50,088 bases of DNA from RGIG8244 sp045639325 (GTDB taxonomy: Bacteria; Verrucomicrobiota; Lentisphaeria; Victivallales; UBA1829): positions 1 through 50,088 of the forward strand of contig JAZUCU010000013.1 in NCBI GenBank assembly GCA_045639325.1, read 5' to 3'. The position numbers were made by a program, and so were the translations under genes. The notes below the pieces were generated by a model, which saw only the letters and a list, made by a program, of their open reading frames with translations, had not been told where the DNA came from and made no database searches. Positions 7,379-15,642 of this stretch are shown here, one piece after another; position 1 is the stretch's first letter; every line of letters starts with the position of its first letter.

Positions 7379-9990
7379 TTCTTCTTTCTGTTCAATTTGA
7401 TGATCTGTTCCGCCAACTGTTTACGGAAGGCACGGACTTTTGCCGGAGTGGAGAGTTTGTCGCCGGTCAAGAGATTGGTCTTCAGCAATTTTTCAGCGGG
7501 AGCAAGACGGGGATCATCGGGATTGGCCTTTTTCAATGCAGCCACCGCATTCCGCAGCATGTAGATGTATTCATAATCTTCAATGCCGTCCCGGTATGCT
7601 TTCAGACGGATGGTCGGCAGGACACCGGTTTCTGTGGGCAGGACCAGAACCGCATCGAAAGATGTGGAGGGTCTGCCGTGTGTCCACTTGTTGTTGAGCC
7701 AGTTTGCCGTTGTCCAGATCAGACCGCCGGTATACTTGTAATTGAGCAATTTCAGGAAATTCTGTCTGGTATTGAGCATGGGGATATCAATACCATTGGC
7801 AGGGGAGGCGGGGTTGACCTGATAAAGAGTACCGCCTTTTTCCAGAATGGTATCGGTATACTTGCTGTCTTCCAGCGTACGTGCCCAGACATCGACGTAT
7901 GGGATCATGTGATACAAGCCGGATGCGTAATAGGTGAGCATGACGGGGATCTTTGTGACTTTGCGCCATTCTTCAACCCACTTGATGTATTTTTCTTCAT
8001 CCTTTTTGCCGATTTCATCGAAGGGTGCGTAAACGTAGACGGAATCCAATGCATTTTTGGAAGCAAAGAATTCGCCTTTTTTACGGAGCAGTTCGGGATT
8101 GGATTTCAACAGGCGTGTGGAGATATTGAAATGGCTTGCGCCTTTTGCCCGTGCTGCAGCATATTCCTGTTCCCACATGGCAGGATCGTTGCCCAGGGGG
8201 TCGAAACGGGGGGAGAGTTTATGAGCAAAGAGCTGTTCCCGGACTTTTTCCACGTATTCTTTATCGGTCAGGGTGGAGGTCACATGTTTTGCAAACCATT
8301 TTTTGACTGATCCGAAAGAGTCGCCGCAGTCAGTTTTGAATGCGGGGATGGAATTCAGTGTGAAATCCCAGACGGTGATTTCCAGCGGAATTTTCACCGG
8401 CGGGACGTTGTAACAATGGAAGATAAGCTCGGTTTTGTATTTGCCTGCTTTGACGTTGGATGCCGCATGTACATCCACATAGAAGAGAGCATTTTCTTTG
8501 TCCTTGAAAGAGACATAGCGTTCGTCTTCCATAATGATTTCCGGATAACGTCCGGTCTTGGCATCATAGAAAGAGAAGAGTGCGCCGGTCTGGAGTGTGT
8601 AGCGGACCGGAGAGATTTTGACGGTCAGGCCTTTCGGCAATTTACCGCATATACCCTGTAGACGGAAGGGATAGTCCACACTGCGCGGTTTTGCGGCGAT
8701 GAGGAAAGATTCCCCTTCGTTGCGAGCCAGTTCGATCCGGGCCGGGCCTTTTTTGGCTTTTTTATCCACATAATCCATGGGCGTGATCTGTTCCATGCTG
8801 TCAACAAAGAAATATTCCATGTTGTCGGTACGGGCGAGGAGCGGACCGGCATGAGCCTGCGGTGTTTCTTTCAGATTGGAATAATCCAGCATGGGGAAGA
8901 AGGAATCGTCATCGGCGAGTGTGCCGTAGCTTACTGCATTTTTCAGCTTGCTGCTCTGTTTTTTTGCATCGACGATTTCCATTTCCAGGAAGAGAGGTGT
9001 ATCCACATATTGTTTCATTGCGGGGAATGTGCACTGAATATCCTGGGATTTGCCGACTTCCAATTTCACTTTCTGTTTGCCGGTTTCTGCAAGAACCTTG
9101 CCATTGATATCTGTCAAACGGGGGATGACGGTTACGGTTTCTTTCCGGACACCGGCGATGCGTACTGTGAACTGCAATTCTTTTGCATCGGCGGGGACTT
9201 TATCCGGAGAAACACAAAGGACATAATCGGGAGAGGCCGATGTCACGCGGTCGAATTTTCCGCTGACGGCGAAGGATTGTGTCAACGTATGTGTTTTGCC
9301 GGGGGCAATGCTGACCGGTTCATAAAGCTGTTCCAGCGTATGCAGGTTGTTCATGTAAGAATTGTAGTAACGGGAGGGGGTGACGTCAGTATAGAACCAG
9401 CAGACGCCGTCTTCCTTGTAAGAACGGCTGCACCAGTTTGTGATGGACGGGCTGGTGATACCCAGTTCATGATGGGCTGTACAGTTGTTCTGCCAGAGAC
9501 CGCTTTTTCTTTCGTGCGCATTGGTGATGCCGCGGAAATTGTTTCTGCCCATGGCGGTACTGTTCCGGAACCAGGGATACATTTTCAATGTCCGGTCTGT
9601 GGTATTGTGCATACTCCAGAACATGGTCAATTTGCTTTCGCCGGGGAGAAGGGTAAAGGTTTCCCGCAAGACGGCACCATCTTCAAAGGTTTTGCTGAAA
9701 GTAATGGAGGTGCCGGTATTTTTTTCCATTTTCCAGATGGTGCGGTACTGCAATTTATAGGGGTAGGCGGATTCATGATTTTCAAACAAACCAAGATTGG
9801 TCAGCCCCGCATGGTTCACCGTATAACGGAGAAATTCACGCTGATTGGTTTTGTCCATGCATTTGATGATACGGGCACCGAGACGGTCAAAAGTGATTTT
9901 CAGACATTCATTTTCAATGACATCATTGCCATGAATGACGGAAGTAGTTGCACATAAAGCTGCGGTCATGGAAATAATCTTCTTTTTCAT
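7375..9990 (-). CDS. large secreted DUF4091 (GH123-like) protein with extra N-terminal beta domains
   Basis: An 871-residue protein with a signal peptide (MKKKIISMTAALCATTSVIHG). About 400 N-terminal residues form a beta-rich region beginning ENECLKITFDRLGARI, which looks like a galactose-mutarotase-type or sugar-binding sandwich. The C-terminal half repeats the DUF4091 layout of the next gene, with an Asp-Glu pair in APFDEIGKK near residue 658 and the signature LPTIRLKAYRDGIEDYEYIY. It starts 6 bp after the stop of the 253-residue secreted protein and overlaps the next paralogue by 4 bp. It is probably exported to the periplasm or surface to act on a complex glycan. The exact bond cleaved is not predictable. 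Confidence 0.82.
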   Translation of the reverse strand: MKKKIISMTAALCATTSVIHGNDVIENECLKITFDRLGARIIKCMDKTNQREFLRYTVNHAGLTNLGLFENHESAYPYKLQYRTIWKMEKNTGTSITFSKTFEDGAVLRETFTLLPGESKLTMFWSMHNTTDRTLKMYPWFRNSTAMGRNNFRGITNAHERKSGLWQNNCTAHHELGITSPSITNWCSRSYKEDGVCWFYTDVTPSRYYNSYMNNLHTLEQLYEPVSIAPGKTHTLTQSFAVSGKFDRVTSASPDYVLCVSPDKVPADAKELQFTVRIAGVRKETVTVIPRLTDINGKVLAETGKQKVKLEVGKSQDIQCTFPAMKQYVDTPLFLEMEIVDAKKQSSKLKNAVSYGTLADDDSFFPMLDYSNLKETPQAHAGPLLARTDNMEYFFVDSMEQITPMDYVDKKAKKGPARIELARNEGESFLIAAKPRSVDYPFRLQGICGKLPKGLTVKISPVRYTLQTGALFSFYDAKTGRYPEIIMEDERYVSFKDKENALFYVDVHAASNVKAGKYKTELIFHCYNVPPVKIPLEITVWDFTLNSIPAFKTDCGDSFGSVKKWFAKHVTSTLTDKEYVEKVREQLFAHKLSPRFDPLGNDPAMWEQEYAAARAKGASHFNISTRLLKSNPELLRKKGEFFASKNALDSVYVYAPFDEIGKKDEEKYIKWVEEWRKVTKIPVMLTYYASGLYHMIPYVDVWARTLEDSKYTDTILEKGGTLYQVNPASPANGIDIPMLNTRQNFLKLLNYKYTGGLIWTTANWLNNKWTHGRPSTSFDAVLVLPTETGVLPTIRLKAYRDGIEDYEYIYMLRNAVAALKKANPDDPRLAPAEKLLKTNLLTGDKLSTPAKVRAFRKQLAEQIIKLNRKKK

Positions 9991-9996
9991 GTTGCA

Positions 9997-10758
9997 TTAT
10001 TCTCCGAAATTGGCACGGTAAACTTTCATTACATCCTGATACACTTTGGCGTGATCGGCATTCCCTGTTGTGGGAACGGTGATGTAACGGGACTGATATT
10101 TCTGTCCTTTTTCAATTTTTGAACGGATGAAGTCCGGATGATGAATTTCCATGCCGGGACGCCATCCGTAGCCGCGGGAGAAGCCGCCGACTGCAATAGA
10201 ACCGCCGCTGGAGAAGTCATAAAGATCGAGAGACGGGATGATGTACATGATGGCCGGTTTTGCCGGATCTTTATCGGAAAGCACTGCCCAGGTACGCAGC
10301 TGATACTGTTTGTGTTTTTTTACGACCAGTTCCAGCGGGTCTCTGCCGGGAAGGGTCAGCATGACCAGATTTGCTGCGGTATCCAGAGAGGGAATGGAAC
10401 CGGAAAGAGAATCCAAATCCGTTTTGGGGATCAATGTCAGGTCAACAAATACAGCGGGGCAGCCGTTGAATGTCTGATAGACATGTTCGACGGTATAAAA
10501 TTTATTGGAGACGGAGACCGTTGTTTTTACGCCTTTTTCGTTTTTGACGGTTGTCTTTTTTGCTCTTTCAGCGGAAGCAGTAGCCCATCCGCCTTCTTTC
10601 AGACGCAGAACGGCAGATTTTTCCAGCGCGGCTGTGATTTCTTTACCTTTTACGGCTTTGACAGCCAGTTTCTTGTGATCAAACGCATAGTCCTGCGCGG
10701 AAAGCTGCAGAGCCAGAGCCGTAAGAATGGCGAGGGGCATCAATTTGTTCAATTTCAT
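9997..10758 (-). CDS. secreted protein of unknown function, first gene of the glycan operon
   Basis: A 253-residue protein with a clear signal peptide (MKLNKLMPLAILTALALQ, cleavage near LSAQD). The mature part is predicted mixed beta-strand and basic. I recognise no family. It is the first gene after a promoter at 10808-10836 and is followed 6 bp downstream by the large DUF4091 protein, so it is likely to act with those proteins at the cell envelope, perhaps as a binding or accessory factor. The ribosome site AAAGGAAC lies 8-9 bases before the ATG. Confidence 0.72.
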   Translation of the reverse strand: MKLNKLMPLAILTALALQLSAQDYAFDHKKLAVKAVKGKEITAALEKSAVLRLKEGGWATASAERAKKTTVKNEKGVKTTVSVSNKFYTVEHVYQTFNGCPAVFVDLTLIPKTDLDSLSGSIPSLDTAANLVMLTLPGRDPLELVVKKHKQYQLRTWAVLSDKDPAKPAIMYIIPSLDLYDFSSGGSIAVGGFSRGYGWRPGMEIHHPDFIRSKIEKGQKYQSRYITVPTTGNADHAKVYQDVMKVYRANFGE

Positions 10759-10795
10759 TGTACTTGTTCCTTTCTTTAATTTCTTATTATATTAC

Positions 10796-10809
10796 TTAGT
10801 TTACGCTAA
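10796..10809. promoter_or_regulatory. operator-like palindrome at the glycan-operon promoter
   Basis: The 14-bp word TTAGTTTACGCTAA (10796-10809) is a near-palindrome, 5 of 7 positions per half matching, overlapping the -10 box and start point of the promoter at 10808-10836. Its form resembles LacI/GntR-type operators. A larger imperfect inverted repeat (CTTGT..TTTCTTTAAT near 10763-10780, ATTAAAGAAAG..ACAAG near 10819-10836) surrounds it. No regulator gene is adjacent. Confidence 0.3.
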
Positions 10810-10836
10810 TATAATATATTAAAGAAAGAATTACAA
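10808..10836 (-). promoter_or_regulatory. promoter of the DUF4091/pseudopilin operon
   Basis: On the minus strand TTGTAA (10831-10836), a 17-bp spacer and TATATT (10808-10813) form a sigma-70-type promoter. Transcription would start near 10800, giving a leader of about 40 bases before the ATG at 10758. Confidence 0.45.
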
Positions 10837-10862
10837 GTATGATTTTTTATTTTTTTTGAATT

Positions 10863-12074
10863 TCAGCCGTTTTTTTTCGCCGGTTTTGGCAATGTCATAG
10901 CGAACAGAGAGTTGAAGATTGCCATGACTGCCGCAAAAGCAAACAGCATACCGACGCCCCATTTCATCCAGATCCAGCCGCCAGCCGGAGCCGCAAGAAT
11001 GGAAATCAGATGATTGATACTGATCCCCGTGGATAAGGTGGAAGTGAGTTCATCCTGATTTTCCGCAAGCTGACGGACGTAAATATTGGTTGCCAGCGAA
11101 GTGGTACTGATCATGGCATCCAGCAGGAAGTTGATGCAGACTACGGCAAGGGCAATCTTGGCGGGGAAAATGTTTCCTGCGAATCCGTAGAGGAGACAGA
11201 CGAAGAAGAGAATGACCGTATCCCAGATCATGGTGTTGCGGTATCCCCAGCGGTCTGTGAGTTTACCAACCCACGGAGCCACAAAGATATTGATTGCTGC
11301 ACAAATCCCCATGAGGAGTGCGATATTTGCAGTGCTCATGCCGTATTCGCGGATGAGTACGTAAGGTGCGAACGTAAGGAAGATCTGTTTTCTTGCACCG
11401 TAAAAGAGTTCCAAAGCATAGAATTTATTGAACTTTTTGTTGAAATAAAGACGGGGACGTTTTGACGGAACTTGCGGGGCATCTTTTGTAAAACTGCTGA
11501 TAAAGCTGATGAGCATCAGAATCACAATCAGGATCCAGACTGCCTGATACAGAATTTCACCTTTCTGCTCAAACCAGACTGTCCCGGCATAGAACAGCAA
11601 GGCTACAAGAATACTTCCGGCAACGGTCCCGAAATTCATAATACTGGTGAGATAGCCGAGGGATTGTCCGGCGTGCCCCTCTTTTGCAATCTGCATGGCA
11701 ATGGAGGAACGGATAGGCATGACGAGATGTTCCCCGGTACTCCAGAGCATAATGATGGCTGTCACAAAAACTTTATCGGAGGGGACAAGGAGAAGTCCTG
11801 CGCCGATCATGGAGATCAGCGTCCCGAGCCGCATGACTTTCCAGTCGCTGGTACGATGGAGGAGAGCCAGGAGGAAAACGAGAGCGAGCCCCGGCATTTC
11901 GCGGAAAAATTCCAGCCATCCGCGTTCGACGGAGTTGAGATGATAGATGTCGGAAAGGAAGTTGTTCATGACTGCCATGAAGCAGCCGACACCGATCCCC
12001 CAGACAAAGATACTGAGGAAGAATGCGTATGCGCCGGAAGAACTGCGGAAGATTTGAGATTTGAAAAGCTGCAT
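10863..12074 (-). CDS. major facilitator superfamily (MFS) transporter
   Basis: This 403-residue protein has about twelve hydrophobic segments and the MFS layout. The first helix is FFLSIFVWGIGVGCF, and the loop between helices 2 and 3 is HRTSDWKVMRLG, an MFS motif-A variant. A second motif-A-like loop, KLTDRWGYRN, sits after helix 8. The substrate cannot be read from sequence. It lies upstream of the DUF4091 operon on the same strand, so it may import released sugars, but the operon has its own promoter between. No clear ribosome site precedes the ATG (the upstream bases are pyrimidine-rich), which is unusual here. Confidence 0.82.
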   Translation of the reverse strand: MQLFKSQIFRSSSGAYAFFLSIFVWGIGVGCFMAVMNNFLSDIYHLNSVERGWLEFFREMPGLALVFLLALLHRTSDWKVMRLGTLISMIGAGLLLVPSDKVFVTAIIMLWSTGEHLVMPIRSSIAMQIAKEGHAGQSLGYLTSIMNFGTVAGSILVALLFYAGTVWFEQKGEILYQAVWILIVILMLISFISSFTKDAPQVPSKRPRLYFNKKFNKFYALELFYGARKQIFLTFAPYVLIREYGMSTANIALLMGICAAINIFVAPWVGKLTDRWGYRNTMIWDTVILFFVCLLYGFAGNIFPAKIALAVVCINFLLDAMISTTSLATNIYVRQLAENQDELTSTLSTGISINHLISILAAPAGGWIWMKWGVGMLFAFAAVMAIFNSLFAMTLPKPAKKNG

Positions 12075-12104
12075 TGCGGAAAGGGGGGTAAAAAGTTAAG
12101 TTGA

Positions 12105-12725
12105 TTATTTACTTTTCCGCAATTCCTGAGCGTATTCTTTTCTTTTTTTCAGGATGTTGCGGACATAGACCTGCGTGGAGCGGATATTGATCCGGTTCTG
12201 TACGGAGTCTTCGGGATTTTTCGGTTTCCATGAGGCAGCGCGCTGATAACCGGCATTGTATTCACAGAGGGCTAATGTTTCGCAATCTCTGTATGCTTTC
12301 CAGCGGCGTAATGCTTTGCCGAGATACCAGGATCCGATTTCGATATTGAGTTCCGGATCGGATAATGCGCCGATGGAAGGCGTGCGGCGTGAATGGGCTT
12401 TTGCCCAATCTGCGGCGGCAAATTTCTGCATGATCTGCATCAAGCCGATCTCACCTTTGCTGCCGATCGTGGAAGCATCGAATTTACTTTCCTGCCAGAT
12501 GACCGCTTTCAATAAAGCAGGATCGACGCCATTACGCTCGGATGCTTTAAGAATAATGGCGTCGTACGCATTGAACCGGGCATAATATTCCATGACATGA
12601 TGAACCCCGTTCCAGAGGATCACAGCCAGCCCGGCGGCAGGGAGGCAAAAGAGTAACAGCATCAGCGCCGCTTGAGCAGAAGTCATGCGGCGCCGGTTTG
12701 AAGAATTCTTTTTCCTCCTCGCCAT
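12105..12725 (-). CDS. SLT-type lytic transglycosylase, membrane-anchored
   Basis: This 206-residue protein has a basic N-terminus, one membrane segment (about residues 18-40) and a soluble-lytic-transglycosylase domain to about residue 190. The family cleaves peptidoglycan glycan strands to 1,6-anhydromuramic acid ends. The catalytic Glu is in IWQESKFDA, followed by the GEIGLMQIM and EYNAGYQRA motifs that complete the active site. It is probably anchored in the inner membrane and acts in the periplasm. The gene ends 30 bp before the MFS gene and starts 7 bp after aspS, so it may be transcribed from the aspS promoter. Confidence 0.88.
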   Translation of the reverse strand: MARRKKNSSNRRRMTSAQAALMLLLFCLPAAGLAVILWNGVHHVMEYYARFNAYDAIILKASERNGVDPALLKAVIWQESKFDASTIGSKGEIGLMQIMQKFAAADWAKAHSRRTPSIGALSDPELNIEIGSWYLGKALRRWKAYRDCETLALCEYNAGYQRAASWKPKNPEDSVQNRINIRSTQVYVRNILKKRKEYAQELRKSK

Positions 12726-12732
12726 TTATGGA

Positions 12733-14610
12733 TTACACACCGGCAGCGGAATCAGCGGCAGCCTGTGCTGCAGCTTCCGCCTGACGGATTTTGTTTGCGC
12801 GTTCATACAATTCTTTGTATGTTTCTTCGTAACGGAGTTCCTGGGGAACAGGAATGATACGCAGTTCACGCAACTGTTTCATATCCACATTTGCAGGAGC
12901 GTTCATCATCAGGTCCTGTGCCTGCTGGTTGAACGGGAATGCAATTACTTCGCGGATGTTGGGTTCGTCAGCCAGGAGCATTGCCATACGGTCAACACCG
13001 GGAGCGATACCGCCGTGCGGGGGTGCACCAAGCTTGAATGCGTGCATCATGCCGCCGAATTTTTCATCGACTGTTTCGCGGGTGTAACCGGCGATTTCAA
13101 ATGCCTTGTACATGATTTCGGGACGATGGTTACGGATAGCACCGGAAGAAAGTTCGATACCGTTACAGACGATATCGTACTGATACGCCAGGATATCCAG
13201 CGGATCTTTGTTGAGGAGTGCATCCATACCGCCCTGAGGCATGGAGAAGGGGTTGTGGCTGAAGATGATCTGTTCTGTTTCGGGATCTTTTTCGAACATG
13301 GGGAAGTCGACGATCCAGCAGAATTTGAAGACGTTCTTGTCGATGAGATCAAGGGTATCAGCAAAGCGTGTGAGGACCTTACCGCCGATGCTGTTTGCCA
13401 TGTCGGTCTTGTCCGCAATGAAGAAGAGAGCATCGCCGTTTTCAATGCCGGCAACTTTCATCAGTTCTGCGATTTCTTCTTCGGTCATGAACTTCGCAAT
13501 CGGACCCTTGCGTTCGCCTTCTTTGCTCCATGTGATGTAACCGAGACCTTTGGATCCGCATTCTTTTGCAAATGCTTCCATCTTGTCGTACCATGTACGG
13601 GGCTGTACGCCGACAACACCGGGGACGCGGATACCTTTCACAGAACCACCGTTCTGAACAGTTGCAGCAAAGGCTTTGAAGCCGGAGTTGCGGAACATTT
13701 CAGACAGGTTGATCATGAACAGCGGGTTACGCAGGTCGGGCTTATCACTGCCGTATTTATCCATGGCTTCACGGAAGGGGATACGGACGAAGGGAGCCTG
13801 GTCGACTTTCTTTGTTGTGAATTTCGGGAAGATGTCCATGAGGAGAGATTCGATAACAGCGAAGACGTCTTCCTGTGTAGCGAAGCTCATTTCCACGTCG
13901 AGCTGATAGAATTCACCGGGAGAACGGTCTGCACGTGCATCTTCGTCACGGAAGCAGGGAGCGATCTGGAAGTAACGGTCGAAACCGGCAACCATCAACA
14001 GCTGTTTGAACTGCTGGGGAGCCTGGGGGAGAGCGTAGAACTGACCGGGATGAACGCGGGACGGAACCAGGTAGTCACGTGCGCCTTCGGGAGAGCTGCT
14101 TGTGAGGATGGGGGTCTGGAATTCGTTGAAGCCGAGATCCCACATTTTTCTGCGGATCGCCTGGATGAGTTTGGAACGCATCATGATGTTATCATGGAGT
14201 TTATCTCTGCGCAGGTCAAGGAAGCGGTATTTGAGACGGAGAGCTTCGGGTGCGCCTTCATCCTTCACGATCTGGAAGGGGATGACTTCGCTTTCGCCGA
14301 GGACTTCCATCTGTTCTGCGACGATTTCGATTTCGCCGGTAGCAAGTTTCGGGTTGACTGTGGATTCTTCACGTGCGACAACATGACCTGTGAAGCACAG
14401 GACTGTTTCCGGACGCCAGCGATCCAATTCCTGATAAAAATCCATTTTCGGGTCGATAACGATCTGAGTTTTACCGTAGTGGTCTCTCAAGTCGATAAAG
14501 ATGACACCGCCGTGGTCGCGGACACTGTTGATCCACCCTGAGACGCGGACTTCTTTTCCCACGTCAGCCTTGCGGAGTTCACCGCAGGTATGAGTTCTGA
14601 ATTCGTGCAT
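12733..14610 (-). CDS. aspS: aspartyl-tRNA synthetase (bacterial type)
   Basis: The enzyme charges tRNA-Asp. The 625-residue length fits bacterial AspRS, which has an inserted GAD domain. The N-terminal OB-fold anticodon domain begins with the usual MHEFRTHTCGELR segment. Class II motif 2 is FRDEDARADR near residue 222, and motif 3 is GVDRMAMLL near residue 540. The C-terminus has a short alanine-rich extension. The ribosome site AGAGG lies 9 bases before ATG, and a promoter is seen at 14659-14688. Whether it also charges tRNA-Asn cannot be judged from this window. Confidence 0.97.
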   Translation of the reverse strand: MHEFRTHTCGELRKADVGKEVRVSGWINSVRDHGGVIFIDLRDHYGKTQIVIDPKMDFYQELDRWRPETVLCFTGHVVAREESTVNPKLATGEIEIVAEQMEVLGESEVIPFQIVKDEGAPEALRLKYRFLDLRRDKLHDNIMMRSKLIQAIRRKMWDLGFNEFQTPILTSSSPEGARDYLVPSRVHPGQFYALPQAPQQFKQLLMVAGFDRYFQIAPCFRDEDARADRSPGEFYQLDVEMSFATQEDVFAVIESLLMDIFPKFTTKKVDQAPFVRIPFREAMDKYGSDKPDLRNPLFMINLSEMFRNSGFKAFAATVQNGGSVKGIRVPGVVGVQPRTWYDKMEAFAKECGSKGLGYITWSKEGERKGPIAKFMTEEEIAELMKVAGIENGDALFFIADKTDMANSIGGKVLTRFADTLDLIDKNVFKFCWIVDFPMFEKDPETEQIIFSHNPFSMPQGGMDALLNKDPLDILAYQYDIVCNGIELSSGAIRNHRPEIMYKAFEIAGYTRETVDEKFGGMMHAFKLGAPPHGGIAPGVDRMAMLLADEPNIREVIAFPFNQQAQDLMMNAPANVDMKQLRELRIIPVPQELRYEETYKELYERANKIRQAEAAAQAAADSAAGV

Positions 14611-14658
14611 GTGTTAGCCTCTCTGTAAAAATTTTATGTTAAAAATTGTATTTCCGGT

Positions 14659-14688
14659 AATATAGCACACAATTGGCAAAGTCTCCAA
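14659..14688 (-). promoter_or_regulatory. promoter of aspS
   Basis: TTGGAG (14683-14688), an 18-bp spacer and an extended -10 TGCTATATTA (TATATT at 14659-14664). The GTGCTATATTA word recurs upstream of infC and rpsT. Confidence 0.45.
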
Positions 14689-14727
14689 TCAAAAATCAAA
14701 GAATTATGAAAGATTCTTGCATTTTTT

Positions 14728-15573
14728 TTATGCCAGAGGCAGTTCTGTGCCGCTTTTGCATAATTTATCATGAAGTTCAATGACCGGTGTGGTAAATTCT
14801 TCTCCATATTGACGGATCAGATGACAGGTTGCGTAGTTCTCTGATGCCGCCTCGTATTCCTTAAGCCATGCCAGACGTTCTTCTTCTTTGGCTGGATCAT
14901 AGGGAAACTTGAATTTCAATGCTGTTTTGATGTTCATCCGCGCCGGTTTCGGTGTCAGACGCGCACGGTAACAATTCTGTTTTGCACACAAGGTTGCGTA
15001 AAGTTTATCCACCTGGAATGCATACATGACCCGCTGAGCATTGAATGAATAAGCCGGGAACAAGGTCACCGAGAGAATCACGCGGATTCCTTTTGCAGTT
15101 TCGTATATGCGTGTCCCGACACCATCGAATTCACTTCTCCGGAGCAGCTCATCCAGCATTTCCAGAATGCGTTCCTTGGGATCCTTTTTCTTCTTGCCGA
15201 ACAGAGACTTGATGAATTCGCCAAATGTGGGCGGCAGGGGGTCAATATCCAGAATGGTATGATTTTCGGAATTCAGAACAGCGGCACCGTAGCGGTTACG
15301 GGTGATGATATTGTGTTCATCCACGGTTTCCAGCAATTCTTCGCAGACAGGGACTTCATATTCCATACCTTCCTTGCGGTCGGCAAACAGAGCATCCATC
15401 TTTGCGATTCTTTCATCATCGGGGCCGCCATTGATCCATTCCTTGCAGTATTCGATTTTCTGATCAAGAATGGATGCGGCATGTTCTACTGATTCATTGG
15501 AGCCGGCTTTGAAATGGTAGACGGAACCATCGATCTCTTCCGTACAGGTTTTCCAATAACGGTAAATTCGCAT
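14728..15573 (-). CDS. conserved hypothetical protein with RARLTPKP motif
   Basis: A 281-residue soluble protein without signal peptide. The central part has KGIRVILSVTLFP, followed by the segment VMYAFQVDKLYATLC and CYRARLTPKPARMN. I recall this G-x-R-V ... C-x-R-A-R-L-T-P-K-P pattern from uncharacterised proteins in several phyla, so it is probably a real family, but no function is known to me. A LFGKKKKDPKERI basic linker sits near residue 125. The start has an AAGGA ribosome site. The gene lies between pheT and aspS and is separated from pheT by a hairpin, so it is probably transcribed alone. Confidence 0.7.
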   Translation of the reverse strand: MRIYRYWKTCTEEIDGSVYHFKAGSNESVEHAASILDQKIEYCKEWINGGPDDERIAKMDALFADRKEGMEYEVPVCEELLETVDEHNIITRNRYGAAVLNSENHTILDIDPLPPTFGEFIKSLFGKKKKDPKERILEMLDELLRRSEFDGVGTRIYETAKGIRVILSVTLFPAYSFNAQRVMYAFQVDKLYATLCAKQNCYRARLTPKPARMNIKTALKFKFPYDPAKEEERLAWLKEYEAASENYATCHLIRQYGEEFTTPVIELHDKLCKSGTELPLA

Positions 15574-15589
15574 GTTCAGAATCCTTTTT

Positions 15590-15634
15590 GTAATATAAAC
15601 CCGGGGATTGCCGCATTCAACAGCAAATCCCCGG
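15590..15634 (-). terminator. terminator-like hairpin after pheT
   Basis: A 9-bp GC-rich stem (CCGGGGATT at 15601-15609 with AATCCCCGG at 15626-15634) lies 8 bp after the pheT stop. On the minus strand it is followed by GTTTATATTA, a poor T-run, so termination may be partial. Confidence 0.5.
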
Positions 15635-15642
15635 CATCAGGG

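Noticed and set aside
12685..14541. Long open frame (about 618 codons) on the plus strand opposite aspS
   Set aside because: It is antisense to a fully conserved synthetase. Its protein is Cys/Phe/His-rich without motifs, as expected from the reverse complement of a biased coding frame.
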